From assembly GCA_013397695.1 (NCBI GenBank), contig VYZI01000348.1, positions 539,224 through 603,223 on the forward strand: a DNA stretch of 64,000 nt, given 5' to 3'. Below, in pieces: positions 52,301 to 62,499 of the stretch (within the stretch, counting starts at the first letter, position 1; the number at the start of each line of letters is the position of its first letter). The notes under the pieces were generated by a model. It saw only the letters and a program-made list of their open reading frames with translations. It was not told the DNA's origin and did no database searches. The DNA comes from Centropus unirufus. Lineage: Eukaryota > Chordata > Aves > Cuculiformes > Centropidae. The position numbers and the translations under genes are program-made.

Positions 52301-54743
52301 CTGAGAAAAGGTTGCTGTTAAGCCAAGAATTTACTTGGCTCCTGTACTCACAGCAGGATTTCCAGGACTTTCCAGGACTTTAGCCATTTTCATGGATCTT
52401 CTCTGAGTCCTCCTTCAGGTTTTCAGCCCACACTTCGAGGTGTGGAGCTGCCTGGGACCTTACAGACAGGATCCAACCTAAATTCTGGATGCCTTGTTCA
52501 GGAAGCAACCCCAGTGGTTGGTGGTGCAAACCACTGCCGGCTTGCGATGGAAAGTTTTTTAGAGATGGCAAAGTGGAGCAGGCTGGCCATGGAAAGGAGC
52601 CCATGGGCTTGGTGAGGGCCTTGAAGAGGTAGTGGTGTGGCACTCCTACTGCAAATAATCAGTGTGTCCTGGAAAAAGGCAACCGGATACCGATAAACTG
52701 TGGAATAGTAAGTGCTGTGCCTGCTCTGTGTCTGTGTGTCCTCAGACGTGTGCACATCTGGAGGGATTCTGAGAGGTACTCAAAGGATTCTACAGAGTTG
52801 TACAAGTGGGGCCTGGGTGCCAGCGTCTCGTCTGAAATCCAACATCAGCTGAAGGGTGGGAGGGGGTAGGCCTTGGCCCTGCAGTGGGGCAGGACACAGC
52901 CTGGGGCTTTTCCACAGGCAGCTGGGATGTACAGAGGGAAAACCCAGCACTGGCCACTGCAGGAATCCTCCAGCCGCCTTGGGCTCTGGGCTCTGGACTT
53001 GGACTCAGGCCAGAGTGAATCCCATTGAGGGGCTGGGATGAGAAGGTGGATAACAAACTGTTGAGAGGGCCGTGGCCAGATTTCATGAGCTGTCATGGCC
53101 CGTTCCAACGGACTCAGCGTGGAAACACAGTACAAGGCCCTGAGAGGAGACATTCCCCATCTCCTGAGTCCCAGCCACCTCCATCCACAGTTTGCTGGGC
53201 TCTTTGGAGACAGAACCTTTTGGCTTGGACCTGTACAGACTGCTGAAGGTCTGGGTGGACCCGACGGCTGCAGGGCACTGCTGCAGCTCTTCCTTGACGG
53301 CATGGAAAGAGGGTCAGAAGTGAGCAGGACGTTGGTGTGCTTGATGTAAGCTGCTGGTGCACAAATACAAACCCTTTGCAGACCTGAAGGAGTTCTGCAG
53401 CACCCAGCCTAAGCACAGGAAAGCCATGGGCATGCACCTTTAATCAGGAGCCTCCTGCCAAAAGGTAGCAGAGAATTTGATGTCAAAATGGAAATATGCT
53501 GCGGTTGCCTTGGAATACGATCTCCTGAGCAGGCTCGCGTAGCAGACCACAGCGATCAGCTGTCCACCAGGCTCCCAGTACCTCCTGAGCTTGGCTGTGC
53601 TTCGGTGCTGGGGGTGTGCAGTGTAAAAAGAAAAGGATGATTGACCAAGTCTGTTTCCAATTGACGGTGGTGCAAAGTGCCTAAATCTAATCCTGAGGAT
53701 GAAGCGACACCCTTGGCATGGGTGGTTGTAGGAGTCTTGGTGTTATTTCTGGGTGGAGATGGGTGTGGTGGTGCTGGAAAGGAAAGTGAGCTTGGAAAAG
53801 GAGTTTCTAACAGGGACTTGCCGAAGGAAGCTGGTAGTTTTTATGCTGATAAATTGGAACTGGGATTACAAAGGCAGAGAATCATTCTTATGTTCTGAAG
53901 CTCATTTGTTTGCTTAATTCTGGGTTGAGGTGATCATTGCAGGAAGGGATAGTGGCCCAAACCTCGCATCGGACAGGATTATTCACTTTACTTGCCTGAG
54001 CACTGTGTGCAGGCGTCTCTGAGCAAGCAGCACGCTGACCATGGGTGGGCATGGGGGGACAAAAGCTGCATTGCTTTAAGGCTGAGTTGGGGATGGAGGA
54101 GAGAGGGGCGTGAAGGGCAAATAACACTTCTGCAGGAGCAAGTTTTGTAAAGATAGCTTCTGCACTCCAGTTCCTTGCTGTCTTCCCACTTTCCCTTGAA
54201 CTTTCCCTTTTAACTCTTCAATTTTTATTGCATTTAATAAATTTCTTTCCTTCTCTCAGAAGAGATACTGGAGCACAGCCCATGGATTGGGAGTGGAAGG
54301 AGGGAATAGCTGCAACTTTGCTTCTCCTCTCTGACTACCAGCCAGCTCCCTATCTCGGAAAGGATCCAGCAGGAGCACGGGAGCTCACATCCAAGAGGCT
54401 GCGGGACTCTGCCAGGGCCACACAGGTAGCAAAGAGCCTGATAGAAAGTCAAGTGCAACATGTGGGAATCTTTTTCTGTTTCCTCCCCTGTATTTAAGAG
54501 CAGTGACTCTCTGATATGCACAGAGGGTTTACCAAAGCTCCAAATGCTCCAGTCTCCCACACAAAGCCCCCTGCGTGTGCACAAACACATGGCCGTGACT
54601 GTCTAGGAAATCAGGATCAGAGGACAGCAGCGATGTTCTGGAGAAATGTATTGTGAGCCCTGTGGGCTGCTGCAGGAGAACGAGTAGAAGGCTGCTCTGC
54701 TTGGCTCTGTTCTAGCTAGTACACGAAAGAAGCCAAGCCAAGA
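46391..54743. other. Intergenic, no gene seen
   Basis: No gene or interspersed repeat recognised. GC-richer stretches such as 47080-48060 and 52380-53440 have overlapping frames on both strands (for example 47076-47594 and 52845-53303, minus) with no recognisable domain. T/A runs lie at 50091-50101 and 50401-50421. Confidence 0.5.
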
Positions 54744-55045
54744 CTCATCCTATCCCTGCACTCCCTGATCCAGAGCCCCTCCCCGGCTTTCCTGGAGCCC
54801 CTTTCAGCACTGGAAGCTGCTCTAGGGTCTCCCTGCAGTCCTCTCTTCTCCAGGTTGAAAAATCCCAACTCTCTCAGCCTGTCCTTGTACAGGAGCTGCT
54901 CCAGCCCTTGGATCATCTCCCTTGGCCTCATCTGGACTCGCTCCAGCAGCGCCAGGTCCTTCCTGTGCCGCGGGCTCCAGAACTGCATGCAGGGCTTGAG
55001 GCGAGGCTGAGGGGAACTCTCCCAGTACAATTCCCTTCCTGAATC
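54744..55045 (-). mobile_element. CR1 LINE, ORF2 3' region, lacking the 3' tail
   Basis: On the minus strand a frame at 55030-54716 still reads typical CR1 ORF2 C-terminal motifs: Met-Gln-Phe-Trp-Ser-Pro, Leu-Leu-Glu-Arg-Val-Gln, Arg-Leu-Arg-Glu-Leu-Gly and Leu-Glu-Lys-Arg-Gly-Leu. These come from the LINE reverse-transcriptase polyprotein. The element ends at 'tgcagggataggatgag' in its own sense, so the ORF end and 3' UTR are missing. Frames upstream are shifted, so it is inactive. Confidence 0.95.
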
Positions 55046-58000
55046 CCTTCACCGTGGCAGCTGTCACAACGAAATAACTAAACGTAGAATTTGGTGATTG
55101 CAAAGTTTTAAGAATAAATATGAGAAATTAGTACATGCCTCAGATCTGATGCGTTTCAGGAGGGGCAGTTGAGCATCTGAAATGCACCCAGTGAAGTTTG
55201 TTGGTAACTGTTCTCGATTTCTTCCTTCCTGAGAGACGCGTTACCCAGCCTGGCAATGGCTGTGCTGCCGTGTGACTTGGCTGCGCAATTGCTAATACCA
55301 ACAAACGGTTCAAACAGATAATTTACCAACGGAACTGGAAAATGATGTTCCTGTTCACCACCCAGCTGGGAGACAGTGACAGAAGTGAAAATAGCCATGT
55401 CAGCAATTACTTGGGAGCAGGGAAGCCGTCCGGTGCCAGTGGTGCAGGAAAGACGTGAGATAAGGGGGAAAACCCTGTGCATGAAAATAGAATTCAAAGA
55501 TCCCCAGAAGCTGTGCAAATGCTGCTATTTGTTCAGTGCGGGGCCCCTGGATTTTCCCTGATGAACTCTAATGGAAAGAGGAAATGAAAAGCTCTGTTTT
55601 CCACTCTGCCTTGTTGCTCAGCGCTTGTGTGGGGAGCAGGGCCGGGGCCAGGGAGGAGCACGGCACGTGCCGACGGAGGATGGATTGGGGCAGGGAGGAA
55701 CATTTCTGCTCTCAGGCTGACAAATGGTGCTTGTCAGGGTTTTTTACTTTTGACGGAATATTCTTGTTGGTTGAGCAAAGCAAACAACTAATTCAACAAA
55801 ACCAAAGCTTCAAGCAGGAGAGGATCAGCCTGGGTAAACTTCTTGACTGAGTGTTTTGAGGCTTTGTTTTTCTGGAAGAGACTTTCAAGACGCTTCAGTA
55901 TCTGAGGCCATTTCATTTTTAAATTGACACATCCAGTTTTCTAGTCCTTAATACTTTTCATTTTGAATAGTAAGCTAAGTATAGCATGAGTGAGGCTTCT
56001 CTGCTAACGGTTTGGGTAAATTGAAACCAAATGTTTAAAAATTCTCTGTCCAAATTGCTTGGCTCAACCGAACTCAAGCAACTGTTGAAGCTATAAACAA
56101 TATTGAAATTCTGACTGTTTATCCCCATATGACTTGAAAATTGTTTACAGTTTTAGACATCTTTCAGTAACCAAAAACCTGTTCCTCATGTATATTTATG
56201 CTGGCAGCTGCTGCCCAAAGGACAGCTCAGCTCCTCAAAAAGTAGAAGCATATGATAACTTCCTCTTTAGTGAAGCTGGAAAAATACGGGGTGTCAAACC
56301 AGAACGAGTTCCCCCAGCCATTTTGGCCAGCTGGGCAGTGCTTGCAGCCAGACCGGCTCCTCTGTGACATTTGGCTCTGGACCAGCACCAAGGGTCCAAT
56401 GCCCACCATCAGCCCCCTGCGCTTCTTCTCCTCTCCCCAGGAGCTCCCCAGCTGCAGCTCCCGTTACGTCTGGGAGAGGTTTGGGTGCTTGAAAGGTGAG
56501 ACTCCAACTTCTGATGGTCGTTCCTGTGCTGCCTGCACAATGAGCCGCAGCCCGGTTGGATCAGGGTGGGATCTCCAGCTGGGCCCTGGCAGCACGAGGC
56601 TGTACGGCACTGCAGGCCGGGACCAAGCTCTGCCTGGAGTCAGCTCTTCCGTTAACGAAATCTTCTGAGGCAATGGAAGCCCAGAATTGATCCTGATGAC
56701 AGATCTCCCCCTGGCTGCCCTCAAGTGTGTTAGGTTTAGGAGACTAAAATCAGATGCAAATGGATAATTCTGGGGTCCTTTTTTTTTTTTTTTCTTTTTT
56801 TCCTCAGGTCCTAATTTCATTTTTTTTCATAAAACTGCTTACTCTTCCCAGGTTGCTGCCACCAGCAAAAAGAGAGCACAGCCTCTCAGTACCTGTAAAC
56901 TTTATTAAATGTTTGCTTTTTCATTCTTGAATTAAATAAAACCAGTCTCTTTCATACTGGAATAGCACCAGAGAGAGAGGGATGACAATATCACCAAGAG
57001 AAGGGGAGGGAAGAGGGAAAACCAAGGAACCGTTATGTCAGAAGAAGAATTAAGAAAATAGGAATTTTTTCTCTGATCTGGAGACCTAATTTTGTGTATG
57101 CGGGGGAACAGCGGAGGCTGAGAATCGGTGTTAGTCAAAATCACTCCGTGCAGGATGGGCACAGTCAAATCATTGCTAGAAATTTGATTTCTTAGTGCTG
57201 AAGGCCAAAGACCACCCTGAACACTGTGCGGAGGAGTCTGACCGAACTCTGTGGCACAACGATGTTTTAACTGTAAAACTTACTGGGTGGGAGCATTCCT
57301 GGAGGAGCTGAGGAAACGCCTCATGGCACAAAATCAGTGCCAGCTCCAATGGAAATGCCACAGCCCTCTCCTTGCCCTTCCAGAAATGACAACAATGTGA
57401 ACCGCAGCAGCAGTGCGGCTGGGTTTCTTCTTGCCAATCTGAACTGGTAAAGAAAAATCCCTTTCTCTGGAATTTTCCAGGTGTGGCCAGTTGCAGGACA
57501 GTGCAAAAAAACCTTTTCACGGCTTGAATCTGGCTGAAAGCAGCCGCTGCAGCGCGCTGAATGGAGATCTCACGTCCGGCTGAATTGGGCTTTACAAACC
57601 AAAGTGAGTCACCATCAGGGGAAAAAGAACTGATCTTTGCAGTGTAAGTGCAACTGTTTTGCTTAGCAGCCCTGCACCAAAGCTGCCGGTGGTTTCTGTG
57701 CAGCAGGGCTGTGGTGTCCCCATCGTGGGGCTGGGCAAACCCTCAGCCCCACCGCTGCCTGCTGGCCAAGGGCCCTCATGAGTACTACAGACAGGGAGGC
57801 GACAGAGGTGTCCAAGGTAGAAATGACTTCTTGAGTCAGATCGTAATTTCAGATACAATTCTCCTTGGACTCTGAAATTTCTGCTGTGCTGTGATTTTAT
57901 TAAGATCTTGGCCAGTGAGCTTGGTGCCCTGGCTTCATTCTAACGAGATTATCTTGGGGTCCCCTGCTTTGTTTTACCCCCGCAGTGACTGAAGTTAAAC

Positions 58001-58332
58001 TCGGGAGAGGGAGCATCATCCTATTGTGTTTGTACAGCACCAAGCAATGATAAGGTGTGCCTGTGCTCCAGAAAATGCTGAAGATAAAGAGCCAGCAGAT
58101 AAATGAGCCCACGGTAATGCAAAAGCCTCCTTCACTAATAGATTTCTGCTCCTGAGACATTTCTACCAGCCAAAAAAGGGCGATAAGGATCAAAGCAAAG
58201 AATTTAAAGCTCCTTGTTATTGCAAACAGGGGCTTTGTTTTGCCTGACAGTTTTTAAAAGTCCTGAAAAACCAATACCCTTGTGCCTGCTTCCCCTTCAC
58301 TTCTCCTTTAGGAAAGGGCAAGAAAACTTCTC
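55046..58332. other. Intergenic or distal downstream flank of HS3ST3
   Basis: No gene recognised. A T-rich tract (about 23 bases, interrupted by C) lies at 56779-56801. AATAAA signals in the HS3ST3 sense at 56901-56906 and 57896-57901 leave open whether part of this is 3' UTR. Confidence 0.5.
57896..57901 (-). terminator. Alternative distal polyadenylation signal AATAAA
   Basis: A second canonical hexamer in the HS3ST3 transcript orientation, about 1.0 kb after the stop codon. It would give a longer 3' UTR spanning the CR1 fragment at 58440-58525. No other evidence supports its use. Confidence 0.2.
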
Positions 58333-58338
58333 TTTATT
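58333..58338 (-). terminator. Candidate polyadenylation signal AATAAA for HS3ST3
   Basis: TTTATT on the plus strand reads AATAAA in the transcript, about 565 bases after the stop codon. This is the first canonical hexamer I found downstream of the stop. Further canonical hexamers lie at 57896-57901 and 56901-56906, so a longer 3' UTR is equally possible. Hexamers of this kind occur by chance in AT-rich DNA; only RNA data would decide. Confidence 0.35.
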
Positions 58339-58439
58339 CTCTCCCATTTCTGGGTATGATTTTTGTTCATTATTTCCCAAACAACCCTTTTCCCTCTGTT
58401 TTTCTTTTATGGCTGGCCCAACTTAAATCATCTTCATTA

Positions 58440-58525
58440 TAGAATCATAGAAATATTAAGATTTGAGAAGTCCACTAAGATCATGCAGCCCAACTATCAT
58501 GCTTAACTAGCATCCACCGGGCTCT
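58440..58525 (-). mobile_element. CR1 LINE 3'-end fragment (minus orientation)
   Basis: The plus strand shows a decayed reverse complement of a CR1 tail: TAGAATCATAGAA, followed by a degenerate 'gaagtccactaagatcatgcagcccaac' block. That block corresponds to the familiar avian CR1 3' UTR motif (ATCAT..AGTCCAAC). The copy is short and diverged. It lies within the likely 3' UTR or immediate downstream flank of HS3ST3. The upper boundary is uncertain and similarity may continue weakly towards 58680. Confidence 0.7.
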
Positions 58526-58902
58526 GTCATGTTTCCTGCATACGAGTGGGAAGATGGTTGGGCTCCCATCCCCTTCAGAACAGGTACCACGAGCATCCTC
58601 AGTGTGGGCCTTCCTTGCCCATCACCCAAATCCCTTCAGCTGTCCCTCCTGCTTGGAAAAATGCTCTGCATTGCATCTGCTCATGCAATAGGACCACACT
58701 GCTGTTCACAACCTCCTTTTTGGGACAAACACATCACTTCATCTCTAAGAAAAGAAAGGGAAACAAAGCAATGTCAAAAGAAAACCATAAATCAGAACAA
58801 ATCATGTTGCTTCACAACTGTTGGTTTTTTTCTGTATTTTCCCCTCTATTGATGTGTAAAAAAATATATTATAATTTCCTTTTCTTAAATTATTTTTAAG
58901 CC
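58526..58902 (-). other. Probable HS3ST3 3' untranslated region (proximal part)
   Basis: This follows directly after the TAA stop in transcript sense. It is AT-rich near the stop (58850-58900) and contains no further coding signal. The true 3' end is not proven. It depends on which of the candidate poly(A) signals listed separately is used, and it may include the CR1 fragment at 58440-58525. Confidence 0.6.
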
Positions 58903-59521
58903 TTAGTCCCAGCCGAAGTCCTGACCCGTCATCTGGTAGAACTTCATGTTGAAGGGCCGGTAGAAGTCCCTTAGTCTCTGCACGACCTCCTGGTCTATGT
59001 CGGGGTGGGTCCTGCCTTTTGTCTTCCCCAGGCAGTGGGGTTTGCTGCTGCCCTCTGCCTTCTTCAGGCACGGGAACCCCTTGGTTTTGTTGAAGTAGAA
59101 GTGTTTGTCCGTGATGATCCTCTTGAGGCCCAGAAAGTCCTGGACCCTGCCCAGCTCCCCCGCGGGGTCACTGATCAACCTCTCCCCGCTGACAAAGAGG
59201 ATCTGCCCGATGGGGAAGTAGAGGAGCCAGTTCTCCAGGTGCTTGGCGTAGATGCCAATCTGGATGGCGCTCCATGAGGTGTCGATGAGGCCTGTAGTCC
59301 TGTTTTTGAAGGTCAGGCTCTCAAAGGTGGGGATATCGGGCTTTTTGGAGAGCGTCTGGGTGTAGTCTGAGATGGCTCTGGTTACCGGGTCCCGCACCAC
59401 CACGATGAGCTTGGTGCCCTTGGACATGGAGGAGATGCGGGCTGGGGCCTCCTTGGTGACGAAGTAGCTGGGGGTCTTCTCCATGGTGATCTGCCCCTCC
59501 AGGGTCCTGGGCATGAGGTCC
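58903..59521 (-). CDS. HS3ST3A1/HS3ST3B1: Heparan sulfate glucosamine 3-O-sulfotransferase 3 (HS3ST3A1 or 3B1), terminal coding exon
   Basis: This is the last coding exon of a type II Golgi membrane enzyme that transfers sulfate from PAPS to the 3-OH of glucosamine in heparan sulfate. It runs from one base completing a split codon (59521), through Asp-Leu-Met, to TAA at 58903-58905: 205 full codons. Counting from that Met (59514), the visible parts are: EKTPSYF with Lys13; the 3'-phosphate-binding segment VVVRDPVTRAISDYTQ with Arg41, Ser49 and Gln53; sequons NRT (71) and NKT (142); Cys149 and Cys161, the expected disulfide pair; Lys166 before GRTHP; and the end DFGWD. With an offset of 202, these match human HS3ST3A1 Lys215, Arg243, Ser251, Gln255, Cys351/Cys363 and Lys368 (numbering recalled, not searched). 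Nothing looks broken. The catalytic Glu and the PAPS 5' loop lie in exon 1, outside the window. The A1 and B1 paralogues are almost identical in this exon, so the choice between them is open. HS3ST2 and HS3ST4 fit less well. Confidence 0.96.
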
Positions 59522-59541
59522 CTGAGAGAGGGGGAGGGAGG
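59522..59541 (-). promoter_or_regulatory. Splice acceptor of the HS3ST3 terminal exon
   Basis: On the minus strand a nearly pure pyrimidine tract (TTCCTCCCTCCCCCTCTCT) leads into CAG, with the AG at 59523-59522. The exon begins with one G that completes a codon split in phase 2, followed by GAC CTC ATG. This matches the known family layout, where the single intron interrupts the Arg codon before Asp-Leu-Met-Pro. It fixes the exon start better than the first in-frame ATG. Confidence 0.9.
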
Positions 59542-60677
59542 AACTGGTTAGTGCTGAATGGCCCTGCGTGGGGTGGGAGGAGCATCATCCTGATCATTCC
59601 TGATTCCCTATTCATTTGGCTGCCTGTTTGCCTAGAATTAGACCTAATTCCGTTTTGTCTGTTTGTAGCCTCTAAGGAGATTCCTGAGGGGGTTCCTACC
59701 TCCCCTCTTGCAATGGCACTGTAAGAAGAAAGCACATCTCTACAATCCAATATCCTATCCCTTTAAATTCCTCTCTGCCTGTACTATTTCCTGCATATTG
59801 GCTGAAATTCCCTGGAATTTCTCGAGTAAAAACACTCCCTTCCTGCAGGGCATAAAAGATATTCAAGGGCCAGGATGTAAGACTGTATCTTTTGGTATTT
59901 TGGAGGTGGCAGCAAGCTGATGTCACACAAAAATTCGCAATATCAGCCCCCTGACCTCAGCAATTTCCTTCTTCCACCAAAAGAAATCCTACACACAAGT
60001 TGCTTTAGGAAGCATTCCCAGCTGGGAGTGGGAAGGGGGTTGGAGCTTGACCCAGGGTCCATCCTGCTCCATTGTCCCCTTGAGAGTACAAAGCTCTCCT
60101 GGGCCAGGCATTGGGTGGGAGTTGCTAAAGCACCACAGGATTATGTAGCTCCCCCACATTAAACAATGCAAGCCAAAAAAGTGTAGGAGCCACACGAGTG
60201 GCCGTTTGTCCATCCTGCATGCTCACAGATCCTCTCCTTGCTTCCCCTTGCCTGCCACACCACATCCCATCCCCTCACATTCCCATCACTCCATGCATCA
60301 CCCCCAGATAGGAGGCAGCATCTGAAAAAGCCCAAAGATTTGCACTATTATCATCCCATTACATGAACCCATCCCTCTTTCCAGATTCTCAGCAGTTTTC
60401 CTCCCTGCCGTTTTCCTCTCCGCAGTTTGTTCTCCTTCCAATGGTCTGGTCCTTCCCAGGGGAGATGAGAGATGCATGGGAGGTGGTTGCAACTGGTGAA
60501 TTTTACCTCCGTGCCACCAGTTCTCATGGAAACTGTGGGCTTGAGGGGCTCGCATCCCCTCCCACCCCTTGACCCTGTGATAAGGTGCTCCCTGCCTGTG
60601 TTACCGGTAAAAGTCTTGCAGCAGCAACATCTGGTTTGCAAACCCGTGCGGCACGCCAGCAAAATTAAACCTATCTA
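59542..60677 (-). other. HS3ST3 intron 1, 3' part (first copy of the duplicated segment)
   Basis: Non-coding sequence upstream, in transcript sense, of the complete terminal exon. It contains no recognisable repeat or exon. The segment is repeated almost exactly at 60952-62087. It ends at a single n (60678). Short open frames here occur identically in both copies and show no recognisable domain. Confidence 0.8.
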
Positions 60678-60678
60678 N
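60678..60678. other. Single ambiguous base at the duplication junction
   Basis: The only n in the window outside the 135-base gap, exactly at the boundary of the two duplicate copies. Some scaffolders place a single n where adjoining contigs are predicted to overlap but were not merged. That explains both the n and the repeat. Confidence 0.9.
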
Positions 60679-60931
60679 GCTCCATGAGGTGTCGATGAGG
60701 CCTGTAGTCCTGTTTTTGAAGGTCAGGCTCTCAAAGGTGGGGATATCGGGCTTTTTGGAGAGCGTCTGGGTGTAGTCTGAGATGGCTCTGGTTACCGGGT
60801 CCCGCACCACCACGATAAGCTTGGTGCCCTTGGACATGGAGGAGATGCGGGCTGGGGCCTCCTTGGTGACGAAGTAGCTGGGGGTCTTCTCCATGGTGAT
60901 CTGCCCCTCCAGGGTCCTGGGCATGAGGTCC
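60679..60931 (-). pseudogene. Truncated duplicate of the HS3ST3 terminal exon (probable assembly artefact)
   Basis: This repeats 59269-59521 with one base difference (A at 60817 versus G at 59407), which is silent in the Leu codon of the KLIVVV segment. The splice acceptor is repeated too (60932-60951). Coding ends abruptly after the codons for Thr-Ser-Trp-Ser at the single n (60678). Beyond it the frame runs into intron sequence and stops at about 60601, so the C-terminal 120 or so residues, including the disulfide pair and the substrate Lys, are missing. It cannot encode a working enzyme. The n at the breakpoint and near-identity to the neighbouring copy suggest unmerged contig overlap rather than a true pseudogene. 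Confidence 0.85.
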
Positions 60932-62087
60932 CTGAGAGAGGGGGAGGGAGGAACTGGTTAGTGCTGAATGGCCCTGCGTGGGGTGGGAGGAGCATCATCC
61001 TGATCATTCCTGATTCCCTATTCATTTGGCTGCCTGTTTGCCTAGAATTAGACCTAATTCCGTTTTGTCTGTTTGTAGCCTCTAAGGAGATTCCTGAGGG
61101 GGTTCCTACCTCCCCTCTTGCAATGGCACTGTAAGAAGAAAGCACATCTCTACAATCCAATATCCTATCCCTTTAAATTCCTCTCTGCCTGTACTATTTC
61201 CTGCATATTGGCTGAAATTCCCTGGAATTTCTCGAGTAAAAACACTCCCTTCCTGCAGGGCATAAAAGATATTCAAGGGCCAGGATGTAAGACTGTATCT
61301 TTTGGTATTTTGGAGGTGGCAGCAAGCTGATGTCACACAAAAATTCGCAATATCAGCCCCCTGACCTCAGCAATTTCCTTCTTCCACCAAAAGAAATCCT
61401 ACACACAAGTTGCTTTAGGAAGCATTCCCAGCTGGGAGTGGGAAGGGGGTTGGAGCTTGACCCAGGGTCCATCCTGCTCCATTGTCCCCTTGAGAGTACA
61501 AAGCTCTCCTGGGCCAGGCATTGGGTGGGAGTTGCTAAAGCACCACAGGATTATGTAGCTCCCCCACATTAAACAATGCAAGCCAAAAAAGTGTAGGAGC
61601 CACACGAGTGGCCGTTTGTCCATCCTGCATGCTCACAGATCCTCTCCTTGCTTCCCCTTGCCTGCCACACCACATCCCATCCCCTCACATTCCCATCACT
61701 CCATGCATCACCCCCAGATAGGAGGCAGCATCTGAAAAAGCCCAAAGATTTGCACTATTATCATCCCATTACATGAACCCATCCCTCTTTCCAGATTCTC
61801 AGCAGTTTTCCTCCCTGCCGTTTTCCTCTCCGCAGTTTGTTCTCCTTCCAATGGTCTGGTCCTTCCCAGGGGAGATGAGAGATGCATGGGAGGTGGTTGC
61901 AACTGGTGAATTTTACCTCCGTGCCACCAGTTCTCATGGAAACTGTGGGCCTGAGGGGCTCGCATCCCCTCCCACCCCTTGACCCTGTGATAAGGTGCTC
62001 CCTGCCTGTGTTACCGGTAAAAGTCTTGCAGCAGCAACATCTGGTTTGCAAACCCGTGCGGCACGCCAGCAAAATTAAACCCATCTA
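60679..62087. repeat. Tandem duplication, copy 2 (1,409 bp)
   Basis: The second copy of 59269-60677. It starts immediately after the n at 60678 and ends where unique intron sequence resumes at 62088. The copies differ by three substitutions and no indels by eye, which is about the level expected between two alleles in a bird. Confidence 0.95.
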
Positions 62088-62499
62088 TCAAAAAAACAAT
62101 GTGAAGCCAAGAGCAGCTCCAAAGACCAATAAGGACCAAACCCCAGGCTGAGTTGTTCTGTTACAAATGAGGCGGCGAGGGCTGACCCTTCCTAAAGCGA
62201 CCCTTTCCATGACCCTTCCCATGTGCAACCACAGGGCATACAGACCAAGCAAAGACACGGCCCGAGAGAAGACAAATCTCTGGTGGGTTTTGCTGAGTGT
62301 TTCTGCTTGGGAGAAGCCCCACGGATTTGGGACATTCAGGTTGGAGAAGAAACGCGCTGCGGGGTATGAGAGAGCTCTTTCTCATCCTGAAGTATGTGAA
62401 GACATAAAGGCAGTCGCTCCTAAGGACAGCCTTTGCCAAGCGGGCACAAAATTCTGCAGTGGAATTTGCCACCACCAGATGCTGCAAAAGCCAATAGTA
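62088..62499 (-). other. HS3ST3 intron 1, unique part
   Basis: Intron sequence beyond the duplicated segment. From about 62330 there is weak resemblance to CR1 ('ttggagaagaaacgcgctg' resembles the CR1 Leu-Glu-Lys-Arg-Arg-Leu coding motif), so the CR1 copy at 62500-62675 may begin here with an internal deletion. No exon is visible. Confidence 0.6.

Larger units (their letters stand above)
59269..60677. repeat. Tandem duplication, copy 1 (1,409 bp)
   Basis: This segment matches 60679-62087 at a constant offset of 1,410 bases. The differences I found are 59407 G/A, 60541 T/C and 60672 T/C (copy 1/copy 2). It contains the 5' 253 bases of the HS3ST3 terminal exon and about 1.15 kb of intron. Its left edge lies inside the exon and its right edge is the single n. 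Confidence 0.95.

Noticed and set aside
53345..53443. Open 32-codon segment that reads plausibly protein-like (Lys-Tyr-Lys-Pro-Phe-Ala-Asp-Leu-Lys)
   Set aside because: A TGA stands directly before it and a TAA ends it, with no splice signals. Considered a processed-gene relic but not supported.
60679..60931. Genuine partial gene duplication of HS3ST3
   Set aside because: Possible in principle, but the single n at the breakpoint, the breakpoint inside an exon and allele-level identity favour an unmerged contig overlap.
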